Shown: positions 1 through 8,956 of the stretch, in pieces
Position numbering within the stretch: position 1 is the stretch's first letter
Layout of the letters: each line of letters opens with the position of its first letter
Origin: Scylla paramamosain
Lineage: Eukaryota; Arthropoda; Malacostraca; Decapoda; Portunidae
Assembly (NCBI RefSeq): GCF_035594125.1
Contig: NW_026973669.1
Span: 112,501 to 176,500 of the forward strand
Direction of reading: 5' to 3'
DNA: 64,000 bases
The notes under the pieces: generated by a model
The model's database searches: none
Seen by the model: only the letters and a program-made list of their open reading frames with translations
Told to the model about the DNA's origin: nothing
Made by a program: the position numbers and the translations under genes

Positions 1-133
1 ATATACTCTTCACTTGTACACGCACATTGAGCCTCACTACATTCACGCAGGCTGGAAGAAGATTAGGCTTGTCGATTTTGGTTCCATTCCTTATTGTAGA
101 TACTACAAGATTGCGACATTTGTATATGTAATG

Positions 134-134
<1 letters not shown>

Positions 135-181
<47 letters not shown>
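135..181. repeat. (TG)n microsatellite
   Basis: Uninterrupted TG dinucleotide run of about 47 bases. Bases 1-134 before it hold nothing I recognise. Confidence 0.97.
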
Positions 182-184
<3 letters not shown>

Positions 185-246
185 GGAGACAATTGTTGGT
201 GAGGAGCTGTGGGGAGTCACTGTGGGTTTGTAAACATACTGTGGGG

Positions 247-249
<3 letters not shown>

Positions 250-338
<89 letters not shown>
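250..338. repeat. (GA)n microsatellite at the 3' edge of LINE A1
   Basis: Pure GA run of about 89 bases. It directly abuts the terminal hexamer repeats of LINE A1, and a second GA run abuts the other end of that element at 8876, so the LINE may have entered a GA tract. Confidence 0.97.
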
Positions 339-340
<2 letters not shown>

Positions 341-358
341 CAGATTCAGATTCAGATT
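337..358 (-). repeat. 3'-terminal hexamer repeats of LINE A1
   Basis: Nearly four copies of a CTGAAT-type hexamer (minus strand) close the LINE and run straight into the GA tract. Tails of short tandem repeats are known for CR1/L2-like LINEs and serve there as the priming end. Bases 359-691 are the AT-rich 3' untranslated region with no further gene. Confidence 0.75.
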
Positions 359-691
359 TGTTTATTATCCACCAAAGTGGTTATTACTCAGGTTACAATA
401 GATATTTAGTAATTACGATAGACACATCAATCACAATACATTCAGATACATAAGTCTCTTACAACTATTATATATTAATGTAAAAGATTTGACAAATTGT
501 TTACCATTAAATCCCAAAGGTAAAAGTCACAATAAAAGAAACACACATACTACACATGCACAAAAACATACATATAAAATAAAAATAAAAATAAAATAAA
601 AATACAATAAAATAAGATAAAAGTATAAAATAGAGATATATTAGCGAGTAAAATTTTCTTGAAAAGATGACTATAAAATCCTCAGTCTGGC

Positions 692-2967
692 TTAAACATT
701 ATCTGTTAGCAGAAATTTCTCAATTCTAGCCTTAAAAGTGTTAAGAGAGGGTGCTTGGGTTAGGCGAGGTGGGAGCGCGTTCCACAGCTTGGCTCCTCGT
801 ACAGCAGTGCGCCTGTCTCCACTGTGTGTTTTTGTGTGTGGCACGTACAGGCTGTGCCTCTGTCTGGTGATGCTGCTAGTAACAGCTTGTCTACTGCTTA
901 ATGATAAAAACCATTCTGGGTAAAATCCTCGTAAAGCTTTAAAAATAGTTATACCTACTTGAAATACATGTTTCTGCTTTATTTTTAGCCATTTCAGTTC
1001 CCTGATAAATGGAGATATATGATCATATTTCCTTACTCCTCCCACTGCAACCCTTGCTGCAAAATTTTGCACTTTCTGCACATTAGATATTACAGTGTCA
1101 CTTGCAGTTCCCCATATCCTAATGCAATACTCAATTAAGCTAAGAACGAGTGTCTGTACAATAATGACCCTGGTTTGTTTATCTAAGCTGTCACCTATTC
1201 TGCTGATATACATTAAAATACCAATAGCTTTCTTATTTAACTCATTAGTATGGACATCAAAGAGCATAAAGCGGTCAATATAGACTCCTAAGTTTTTTAC
1301 GTGTTTACTTGGGTATATGATGTTCCCATTAAAGTTGATCGTTGTGGTAGGTGGAATTTTAGATAATAGCTGACTGTTTCCTATAAAAATACACTGAGTT
1401 TTAGAGGGGTTGAACATCAAACCATTTTTCAAAAAATAATCTCGACATTTCTCATGAGTATCCTCAGTGTATTTCACAATTTGATTAATATCTTCAATAG
1501 TTCCCGAATGCAAAAATTGTGTGTCGTCAGCATATTGTATCAGGAAACAATCAACATGTTCATATAAGTCATTGACATAGATGCCAAATAAAATTGGTCC
1601 CAGGATCGAGCCTTGTGGGACCCCCATAGCAAGTAGTTTTCTTTTTAGATATATTGTTTTCTAGACGAACTGACATACTTCTATTCATCAAATAATTATC
1701 AAACCAAAAGCAGTCAATATTTAATAGAGAGCACTTATTTAGAAGGAATTTATGGTTGACTGTGTCAAATGCTTTGGAGAGGTCACACAAGGTTAACAGA
1801 GATACTTTCTTTTTGTCCATATTTGCATACAATGCATCTGTGACGCTAGTGAGGGCCGTTTCAGTAGATAGTTTGGGTCGAAAGCCATGTTGACTCTTAG
1901 ACAATAAATTATTAGATTCTAAGTAAAATGACAGCTGTTTAGCAACAATTTTTTCCAGTACTTTAGATATGATAGGTAGTATAGATACTGGTCTATAATT
2001 ATTCACACTATCAGAGTCACCGTTCTTATATATTGGGACGACCAAGGCGTGTTTCCAGGCCTCAGGGAACACCCCCGTCACCAAGGATGTGTTGACCATA
2101 CACGTAAGGAAGGGAACTATGACACACAGCGCGTCTCGGAGAAACCGTAACCCGATACCATCAGAGCCGACAGAGCTGGTTGTATTGAGATCTTTAACTG
2201 TTAATATTATGGTGTTAATATCTACTGGTTCTGGTCTAAAAGTAGAGACAGTACTAATATTAGGTTCAGGAAGCTGGCCAACAGATTTACCATCATCAGT
2301 TAGTTCTTTCTGTGAGCGTTTAAAAGTGGATTCACCAATACCAGAAAAGAAATTATTGAACTCTTCGGCTTTCTCTTTTACGTTTTCAAAATTATAGGAA
2401 TTGTGATTATTTTTCTGACTAGGGATAATTTCTTTAATGATGTTCCACGTAGCCGAAGTGTTCCCTTTGTTGTCTTTAAAGCGATTGAGGTAGTGATCCA
2501 TCTTTGTTTTATTAATTAGTTGCTTGACGCGTTTCTTTACTGTCTTATAACGTTCCCGTAACCGCGAATTACTTGTGTCGATTTTAAACTCTCTTTGCAA
2601 GTTATTACGTTCCTCCATTGCCTCACGTATATCGTCATTCATCCATGGTGTTGGTCTTCCTTTCACTGCTCTAGTTACAATAGGGGCACATATATTAAGA
2701 CAATTAATAAAAACATCATTAAAAATTTCTACTTGTTTGTTGACATCGTCAGTTAAAAATATATTATTCAAAATCAGAACATTGTCAAGAAGAAGCGAGC
2801 AAAAAGTGTCTTTATCATAGTTCTTCAAATTACGAAACGTTTTTACCTCAAGCAATTTTCTGGGTTTCCTTACATTTAAAGCAACTGATATTAGGTCATG
2901 GTCAGCTATGACTTGAGGACAACATCTTGTGATAAAATGACATCAGGTTTATTAGTTATTATGAGGT
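692..2967 (-). pseudogene. LINE A1 ORF2, reverse transcriptase portion (frameshifted)
   Basis: This is the part of ORF2 downstream of the hAT insertion. Reading on the minus strand, the end of the endonuclease domain (LDLIITN, then ADHDLISV) lies between 2967 and 2870 with one frameshift near 2912. A linker follows, then the reverse transcriptase: NNYRPVSILPIISKVLEK, the motif A region DLSKAFDTVNH, then after a second frameshift near 1625 the motif B region MGVPQGSILGPILF and the catalytic YADD at about 1530. The C-terminal part ends GAKLWNALPPRL...LLTDNV before the stop at 692, a typical Jockey/CR1-type tail. Together the pieces give about 740 residues, plausible for this part of ORF2. Catalytic aspartates are preserved, so decay is by small indels and fairly recent. 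Confidence 0.88.
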
Positions 2968-2975
2968 CTAGTAAC
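2968..2975. repeat. hAT target-site duplication, left copy
   Basis: The octamer CTAGTAAC immediately precedes the left terminal repeat; the identical octamer follows the right end at 6388-6395. Eight-base duplications are the hallmark of hAT insertion. Confidence 0.95.
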
Positions 2976-2986
2976 TAGGGTTTCCT
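2976..2986 (+). repeat. hAT left terminal inverted repeat
   Basis: TAGGGTTTCCT, matching the reverse complement of 6377-6387 in all 11 positions; the two ends diverge just after. Confidence 0.93.
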
Positions 2987-3083
2987 TCCCGGGATCCCGA
3001 GATCCCGGGATCCCGGGATCCCGGCCATAAATGGGCTTTTTTTCCTTCCCGGGAAATATGTGAAATCCCGGGAAATCCCGGGA
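2987..3083. repeat. hAT left subterminal CCCGGGATCCCGGG palindrome cluster
   Basis: Several overlapping CCCGGGATCC blocks, then TCCCGGGAAAT motifs. The same words recur at the right end (6303-6358). Each block is self-complementary. Probable transposase binding region by position; no function is proven by the sequence. Confidence 0.8.
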
Positions 3084-3134
3084 AACTTCTTTTTATTATT
3101 TTTTTTCTTATGTCAGCTAAAAAATACGAAAATG

Positions 3135-3137
<3 letters not shown>

Positions 3138-3182
<45 letters not shown>
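3138..3182. repeat. (GA)n microsatellite inside the hAT element
   Basis: GA run of about 45 bases in the leader of the hAT element. 3183-3665 beyond it looks like untranslated leader with no frame I can support. Confidence 0.95.
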
Positions 3183-3187
<5 letters not shown>

Positions 3188-3665
3188 TGGACTGGAAGCG
3201 AGACAGCGATGAGCTGAATCAGCTGACGAGCGACGACACGTACCGTTCTCGTACACTTCTTTGCTTTGGTGGGCTTCTGGCGCTGAGTCAGGTTAGTCTG
3301 TTCTATTCTATCCCTGCGTGAAGGTGTGTAACGTGTGTTAATTGTGTAATGTGAAATTATTTCCTGTGGCCTGCTTCATGCTGATTGCTAACATCCTCAT
3401 TCCTTTGTCCTTACCATAATTCTACTTCGGTGGGGTGAGCCTGAAATAATACAGTGTAAAAACTAGAAAATAAGTCGCCTGTTCCTCATAACTGTGTCTC
3501 TGAATGTGAGTTCGTTATTGAATTTTCGTGTTACAGACTACAAATACGGGGTCTCTCACATGGATATGATTTATTGTGACAACAACATCCTTATAGGGAA
3601 TATAGAGAATGATTTTTTTTTTTCAGGTGATTTACTGAATTATCTGACTCTACATAACCATTAAA

Positions 3666-5552
3666 ATGGCAGACGAGGCAGAAGCAACAACCAGTACTGA
3701 GTCTTATGCATGGAAATATTTTGAAAAACTTAAATGTGAAGAATCGTCACGATGTAAAAAGTGTCATGCAGTTATAAAGTGCAGAGGATGGTCTACCAGT
3801 GGTATGATCCGTCATCTCAAGAGCAAACATTCAATTGAAAAAACAGAAAATCTCAAACGTCCTTCAGACAGGTCTCATGATAAAGATACGAGTGAGGTGA
3901 AGAGGAATTCTGTGCAACAGAAAATGACTGATTTTTTGAAAAAGGAGGAGACGAAGGAAGAAATCGTTGGGAAGCTAGCTGCAGTAGATGGATTTTCCAT
4001 AAATGCCATTGCCAAGAGTGAGTTCATAAAGACATCAATGCTTACAAGGGGATACAAATTGCCTCAAAGTCCAACTCTTGTTATGGATCTTGTACATAAG
4101 CAGTACAATGTTGCAAAAGAAAGGGTGATATTTGATATTAACAAAAGGAAGAATGTTGGGGTTAGGTTTGGATTATCTCTTGATGAGTATACTTCACTAA
4201 AAAACAAGAGATACATGAACATAAATTTACATACTAGTGATACCTTTTGGAATCTAGGAATGGCTAGAATTACAGGTTCACTACCAGCAGAGACTGCAGT
4301 TGAGGTAGTTGAGAATAAGTTAGCCGAGTTTCAGGTAAACTTGGAAAGAGATGTAGTTGCATGTGTAACTGATGGAGCCAGCGTCATGGTTAAATTTGGC
4401 AAACTGATTAAGACCTGTCATCACATGTGTTATGCTCATGGAATACATCTTGCTGTTTGTGATGTTCTTTACAAGAAAACAGATGGTAACTTAGTTAGTT
4501 TGGAAAGGAGAAATGTTACCCATCTCCAAGAAGAGGAAGCTGATGATGTGGAAGCTGTGCCAGAGGAAGAAGAGTTGAGTAGTATGATAGAGGTGGTATC
4601 AGATGAGGATTTGGAAAATATTAGGTTAGAGGATCTGGAAGATGATGAAGTAGGGAACATAGATTTGTCTGTCACCATCAACAAAGTCAGGAAAATTGTA
4701 AAGATTTTTAGAAAATCACCCACAAGAAATGAGAAGCTGCAGATGTATGTTGTTAGTGAATATGGCAAAGAACTGATGCTAAAACTCGACTCAAAGACAA
4801 GGTGGAACAGCTTGCTAGACATGCTAGAGCGATTTCTCAAAGTAAAAAACTCAGTTGCTAAAGCTATGATTGACTGTAATATGGAAATGAACATCACAAA
4901 TGGGGAATTAAAAGTGCTGAATGACTTAGTAACAGCACTGCAACCAGTGAAACTAGGGGCAGAGAGGATGGGATGCAGAGGTACAACTATTCTTAGTGCT
5001 GAAGGTGTGTTTTCATTCATGTTGAAAGAATTGAATGAACAAAAGTCATCATTTTCAATGAAGCTGCAAAATTCTCTCTATAGCAGAATAAATGAAAGGA
5101 GGAGTGCGGTTCTCGTAGGCCTTATGAAATACCTGCATTGTGGTAAGGCTTATAACAGCTGTGAGGAAAGATTACCATTAGCTTTACCCCGTAAGTCTGC
5201 CATCGTGGAGTCAGCTAAACAGCTGTTAGGAAGACTGTTTCAAGTAAGTGATGAAGAAGCTACAACTAGTGATAATGTGGAAACATCTGTAAATCAACAA
5301 AGCTCACTCACTGATAGACTCCAGGCAGCCATAGATCAGATTCAGACACAAAGTACAAAAAAGAGAAGTGAATGTAACTACATTGGGAAGGAATTCAGTG
5401 TATTTGAGGCAACTGGGGACAGAACACAGAATTTAGAAAAATTGTTCCAGGCTCTCAACTCTGTACCACCAACGTCAGTTGAATCTGAAAGGGCTTTTTC
5501 AGCAGCTGGCCTTTTTATTACCAAATCGTATTTATTACCAAATCGATCGTAG
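3666..5552 (+). CDS. hAT transposase with BED zinc finger (ZBED-like), C-terminus frameshifted
   Basis: Open frame of 628 residues starting MADEAEATT. Residues about 14-60 form a BED-type finger: paired cysteines in CKKC, then HLKSKH with the two histidines. The RNase H-like core is recognisable by LDEYTS with the first aspartate near residue 175, VTDGAS with the second near 236, the CYAHGIHLAV block, and a highly acidic insertion at about 285-345. The C-terminal dimerisation signature PTSVESERAFSAAG is intact with its glutamate. hAT transposases excise and reinsert the element by cutting next to the short terminal repeats. After ITK the frame is disturbed: 15 bases at 5514-5528 recur at 5531-5545, the frame runs to a stop at 5552, and the usual tail (IDCLCFLKSYF) continues in the +1 frame at 5554-5598. 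So about 20 terminal residues are lost. Otherwise the gene looks nearly intact and young. Confidence 0.93.
   Translation: MADEAEATTSTESYAWKYFEKLKCEESSRCKKCHAVIKCRGWSTSGMIRHLKSKHSIEKTENLKRPSDRSHDKDTSEVKRNSVQQKMTDFLKKEETKEEIVGKLAAVDGFSINAIAKSEFIKTSMLTRGYKLPQSPTLVMDLVHKQYNVAKERVIFDINKRKNVGVRFGLSLDEYTSLKNKRYMNINLHTSDTFWNLGMARITGSLPAETAVEVVENKLAEFQVNLERDVVACVTDGASVMVKFGKLIKTCHHMCYAHGIHLAVCDVLYKKTDGNLVSLERRNVTHLQEEEADDVEAVPEEEELSSMIEVVSDEDLENIRLEDLEDDEVGNIDLSVTINKVRKIVKIFRKSPTRNEKLQMYVVSEYGKELMLKLDSKTRWNSLLDMLERFLKVKNSVAKAMIDCNMEMNITNGELKVLNDLVTALQPVKLGAERMGCRGTTILSAEGVFSFMLKELNEQKSSFSMKLQNSLYSRINERRSAVLVGLMKYLHCGKAYNSCEERLPLALPRKSAIVESAKQLLGRLFQVSDEEATTSDNVETSVNQQSSLTDRLQAAIDQIQTQSTKKRSECNYIGKEFSVFEATGDRTQNLEKLFQALNSVPPTSVESERAFSAAGLFITKSYLLPNRS
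5514..5547 (+). repeat. 17-bp tandem duplication disrupting the hAT transposase end
   Basis: TTTATTACCAAATCG occurs at 5514-5528 and again at 5531-5545, a 17-base offset. A 17-base insertion is not a multiple of three, so it shifts the frame just before the conserved tail. At least one more small change is needed to bring the tail back into frame. Confidence 0.8.
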
Positions 5553-6302
5553 TATTGACTGTTTGTGCTTTTTGAAGAGTTATTTCAAAAATAATTCTTA
5601 GGGTGTATGACTGCATTTGCAGCTGTGATTTTTTTTTTTTTTTTTTTTTTATCTACAGGCCATTCCATACTCTAGCATTGGGTGTTTAAAGTCCCACTTC
5701 CCTCTTTTCGTTTACCATGTCTGGAAAGTTGGGCCTAAATTCCAAATATTCTTTTTATGATTTTGTATGTGCATTACGGAATTTTTATTTTCTTCAGCTT
5801 TATTCAAATACACTGGGAAAATACCAGATAATATCTATTCTTCTTTAATTTCAGGGCATTTCGGAACTTTCAGTATTTTCATTTATTTATTTATTTATTT
5901 ATTTATTCACTTTTTAGGTTTTGTGGAATATGGTGTTCAAATTATTTTACATATGTTATTGAATATATGCAAAAGTTATTCCATAGTTTCATTTTCTGTG
6001 TAGTTTACAGTCTTGTGGAGCAAGATGGCTTGATAGGGGTCAGTGGAGGTGGCCAGTGCTACTGGCCAAGCTTCTATATGGATATGGTAATATGCAAAAA
6101 TTCATATTCTATACGTATTAGGAAACTCTATGTCATTTAAAAATACTTTCACACTTTCACAGGGTAAGTAACAGCGTATTTTTTCTGTCTTTTGTTGTGC
6201 CCTTGAGTCGCTCCTGTTACTGTAAAAAAAAAAAAAAAAAGTACTACTGAGGTTCATTTACGAATTACGATAGAGAAGGAGTATTAGCAAACATTATCTG
6301 CT

Positions 6303-6387
6303 ACGGGAAATCCCGGGATCCCGGGAAATGTCTTGATTTTTCCCGGAATCCCGGGATGCTATAAAATCCCAAAAGCAGGAAACCCTA
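6303..6387 (+). repeat. hAT right subterminal palindromes and terminal repeat
   Basis: CCCGGGATCCCGGG-type blocks (6308-6358) precede the right terminal repeat at 6377-6387. They mirror the left end and confirm the element boundary. Confidence 0.88.
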
Positions 6388-6395
6388 CTAGTAAC
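6388..6395. repeat. hAT target-site duplication, right copy
   Basis: CTAGTAAC, identical to 2968-2975. The LINE ORF2 endonuclease continues directly beyond it. Confidence 0.95.
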
Positions 6396-6982
6396 GTAGC
6401 TGATGTTGATGTTGTTCTTGTGGGTTTATCTATTATTTGTGTCAACTTGTTGTTTTTTATCACCTTACTGATTTTATTGCCCATTGTCATTATGTCGTCA
6501 TTAAAATCTCCTAGGATGAAGACACTTTTGTCACGTAAACATACCATCCTAAAAATGTCTTGAATGTAATCAAATGATGTGGCTAAGGCCTTGGGATGTC
6601 TATATACACAACCAATGATGATGGCCGGCCATTTCCTGTACTGCATCTTTACCCACACATCCTCCACGCCTGTCGTCCTTGGTACATCTAATTTAATGAC
6701 AGAGGGATTGAGGGCACAATGGACATATATGCACACCCCGGCTCCTCGGCCATTGTCACATCTAAAGATCTTGTAATTAGGAATTTCTACATAGCTATCT
6801 GGGGTGTTTGCTTGAAGCCATGTTTCACTCACACATAAAACATCGATTTTTCTATCTATTATCAATAATTTCACCTCGTCCAAACTCGATAATAGTGATT
6901 GTGCGTTAATGTGTTCCACCGTTAGTAAATCTTTTCTAAATTCCTTTATTTCAACAACGGCAGAGGCTTCTTCGCCATCATC
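6388..6982 (-). pseudogene. LINE A1 ORF2, endonuclease portion, no ATG start
   Basis: APE-like (exonuclease-endonuclease-phosphatase) domain that nicks the target DNA for priming. Motifs in order on the minus strand: HINAQSL near the start, VSETWLQ with the catalytic glutamate, GGVCIYV-like region (here GAGVCIYV), CVYRHP, and ILGDFND. The frame follows the UAG stop of ORF1 (6985-6983) directly and in phase: GAT GAT GGC GAA are the next codons. No in-frame ATG occurs between that stop and the conserved HINAQ block. Translation therefore needs stop readthrough, reinitiation at a non-ATG codon (GTG at 6919-6917 lies just ahead of EHINAQ), or the start was lost. The domain is cut at 6388 by the hAT insertion; its last third is at 2967-2870. 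Confidence 0.88.
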
Positions 6983-8870
6983 CTATGCCCTATACTGTTG
7001 ACATAAGCGGCTCTTATGACCGAAACGTTGACAATTGCTACATAAGAGTTTGTGGTCAAACCTACAATTTCTTTGAATATGGTTGTATTCGCCGCAATTG
7101 TAACACCCTGTTTTACTTCTCTGATTAGCATATCTATTTCTCTCGTTTCTGTAACCGTATGAGTTATCACTATGCACGTTCTGTGTTTCAGACACCGGGG
7201 TACACTCATTAGCATATCTATCTCTCTCATTTCTGTAACCGTATGAGTTATCACTATGCACGTTCTGTGTTCCAGACACCGGGGTACGCTCATTAGCATA
7301 TCGGTTTCTTTCCCTTCTGAAACCATACATTTCCTGAGACTCATATACCGGGGCACTTGCGTATTTCTGCACTGGGTGGTTTCTATTCCGTCTATCCAGT
7401 CGTAGGGTATTGCTGCGAGCTTGATAATGGGCTGTATGATGTCTGTCCTCCAGCGTTCTCCTCGGGGCTGCATCGGGCAGATCGGGCCTGAGTGTATCCT
7501 CTTCGCTGCTCCAGTCTGCCTCATGTTCTCTTGCCAATATATTAGCAGGTGTGATATGAAAAGGATCTCGTGGTTTAGGAGCAGTAAGAGACTGATGGGA
7601 AGCTCTATAAGACGTTTGAGTATATGGATGTCCTTTCTGTGTTGCTTTGCTGTGAGAGCGTAGGGAAACCATATCTGCATAGGTTGGCCGGCCACAAGAG
7701 CCAGCGTTCTGGACAGATTCTTGATTGACTGATCTGAGGTTATTGTGACCCATGTATCTATTTCTTGCATTGCGTTGTGGAGTTTGTGTATTTATACTTT
7801 TCTTGATTTCCTCCCAGTTATTGCAGATATGGAAGTCTGGACATTCCCTTTTAATGGTATTGAGCAACTTGACTGCTCCCAGTCTATTTAGCGTGGGATA
7901 TGGACTGATTTTCGTCTCGAAACAGAAATCATCTATCTCACCTGTGCTCAGTGTAAAAGAAGGAGCCGTTCTGATTATGTTTATGCTGTTGGCTTCACCC
8001 CACTTAAGTAGTTGTTCATTATAATCTTGTACTTTTGCCTGTATTTCATGTGAACCAGGAGGGGACACAATCTGACAGACATGTACTTTCATTTCATTGT
8101 TTCTCTCCTTCAATTCAGCAATCAGCAAACTTAAGTTGTTCAGTATTGTTGGTGGTGATTTCTCTTCAAGTATATCTGTGATTCCGTTGTATAATATACA
8201 CTGAGATGGAATATTACTTAATTTTTCATTTATCCAGCATCTTAGTAAATCCATATTTGCTTCGAAGATGGTCCTTATCTGGCAATTATTTTGGAGATCG
8301 GAACGTATAATTGCTCGTAAATTCGTATCTCCAAGGAGGAGGCAGTTGTTAGGTGTAGAGCGTGTTCCTGGTGTGGGATGACGTGCTTCACTACCACAGT
8401 GATGCTGTTCCAACTCAGCGATACGGTTCTGGAGTTGTTGGATCGTGTGGTATGCAGTTTTTATTTCAGTATTCAGCAAGTCAATTTCAGTATCTTTAAT
8501 TTCTAGCTTGGTCATAATTATCCCGATTTTTCTACTGATATCGGGTATGTCCAGCCCGCCATGGTCTAGGTTAACCTGCTGAGGGGTGTCAGAGGGAAGA
8601 CTCTGTCTAGTCCGATGGGGTGCAGGCGGTGAGTGGCTGGGTGAGGGTGGTGTGTGCACTTCATCATTCACGATATCGTTAGAAGGTGGCCGTGACTTTT
8701 CAATGATCATATCAATGAGTTGGCTTTTGCTACTTGTCCAAACATTTGCAAGACCCAATTCACGGCATCTTTTTTGCAGGTCTGGCTTACGAAAATGTTT
8801 GTTTAAAAAATCCCTAGTTGGTAACTCAGGGGATGCCTCTACCACAGCCTGCGTTTGAGGTGATAGCGGG

Positions 8871-8875
<5 letters not shown>
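6983..8875 (-). CDS. LINE A1 ORF1: nucleic-acid-binding protein with SGNH-like domain and two CCHC knuckles
   Basis: Open frame of about 630 residues after the GA tract, minus strand, ending in UAG at 6985-6983. Numbering from 8875: a SAP-like helix pair (DLQKRCRELGL...SSKSQLIDMI) at about 33-58, a proline/serine-rich linker, a coiled coil at about 115-158, and a domain at about 178-343 that resembles the SGNH esterase fold of CR1/L2 ORF1 proteins (LLLGDTNLR, YNGITDI, VCQIVSPP). Its nucleophile is Thr instead of Ser and the NxD block reads ITD, so esterase activity is doubtful. Near the C-terminus are two and a half 28-residue repeats (GYRNERxRYAN...), then two knuckles CX2CX4HX4C. Such proteins bind the LINE RNA. 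The frame extends up through the GA tract to 9016, but that part is translated microsatellite. The true start is not visible and the 5' end is probably lost. Confidence 0.82.
7124..7330 (-). repeat. 84-bp in-frame tandem repeat inside LINE A1 ORF1
   Basis: Copies start at 7124, 7208 and 7292 (last one partial). The 84-base period equals 28 codons, so the frame is kept. The repeat encodes an Arg/Asn/Tyr-rich segment with ERNRYAN just upstream of the zinc knuckles. Confidence 0.9.

Positions 8876-8954
<79 letters not shown>
8876..8954. repeat. (GA)n microsatellite at the 5' edge of LINE A1
   Basis: GA run of about 79 bases abutting the first recognisable ORF1 codons. It pairs with the GA tract at 250-338 on the other side of the element. 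Confidence 0.96.

Positions 8955-8956
<2 letters not shown>

Larger units (their letters stand above)
2976..6387 (+). mobile_element. hAT-superfamily DNA transposon, nested in LINE A1
   Basis: A 3412-bp element bounded by an 11-bp terminal inverted repeat (TAGGGTTTCCT at the left, its complement at the right) and by a perfect 8-bp duplication of the LINE target. It carries one long transposase frame (3666-5552) on the plus strand. Both subterminal regions hold palindromic CCCGGGATCCCGGG-type blocks, likely transposase binding sites by analogy with other hATs (inference). Internal non-coding parts include a (GA)n run (3138-3182), a T run (5629-5650) and ATTT repeats near 5880. Because the LINE flanks fit together once the element and one target copy are removed, the hAT arrived after the LINE. 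Confidence 0.95.
337..8875 (-). mobile_element. LINE A1: non-LTR retrotransposon, CR1/L2-like, split by a hAT element
   Basis: Read on the minus strand the order is ORF1 (8875 to 6983), ORF2 endonuclease (6982 to 6388), a hAT insertion (6387 to 2976), the rest of ORF2 with the reverse transcriptase (2975 to 692), and a 3' region ending in hexamer repeats at 337-358. This is the two-ORF layout of a non-LTR retrotransposon with an APE-type endonuclease. A short tandem repeat at the 3' end in place of poly(A) and no RNase H domain suggest the CR1/L2 side of the Jockey superfamily; the clade call is inference. ORF2 has at least two frameshifts, so this copy cannot retrotranspose by itself. The 5' end stops at a GA tract with no ATG ahead of the first conserved ORF1 residues, so 5' truncation is likely. 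Confidence 0.85.

Noticed and set aside
2576..2820. Plus-strand frames across LINE A1 ORF2
   Set aside because: Antisense shadows of the reverse transcriptase.
4469..5020. 183-codon open frame on the minus strand
   Set aside because: Antisense shadow of the hAT transposase.
6946..7770. 274-codon open frame on the minus strand
   Set aside because: Out-of-frame shadow of LINE A1 ORF1, including its 84-bp repeats.
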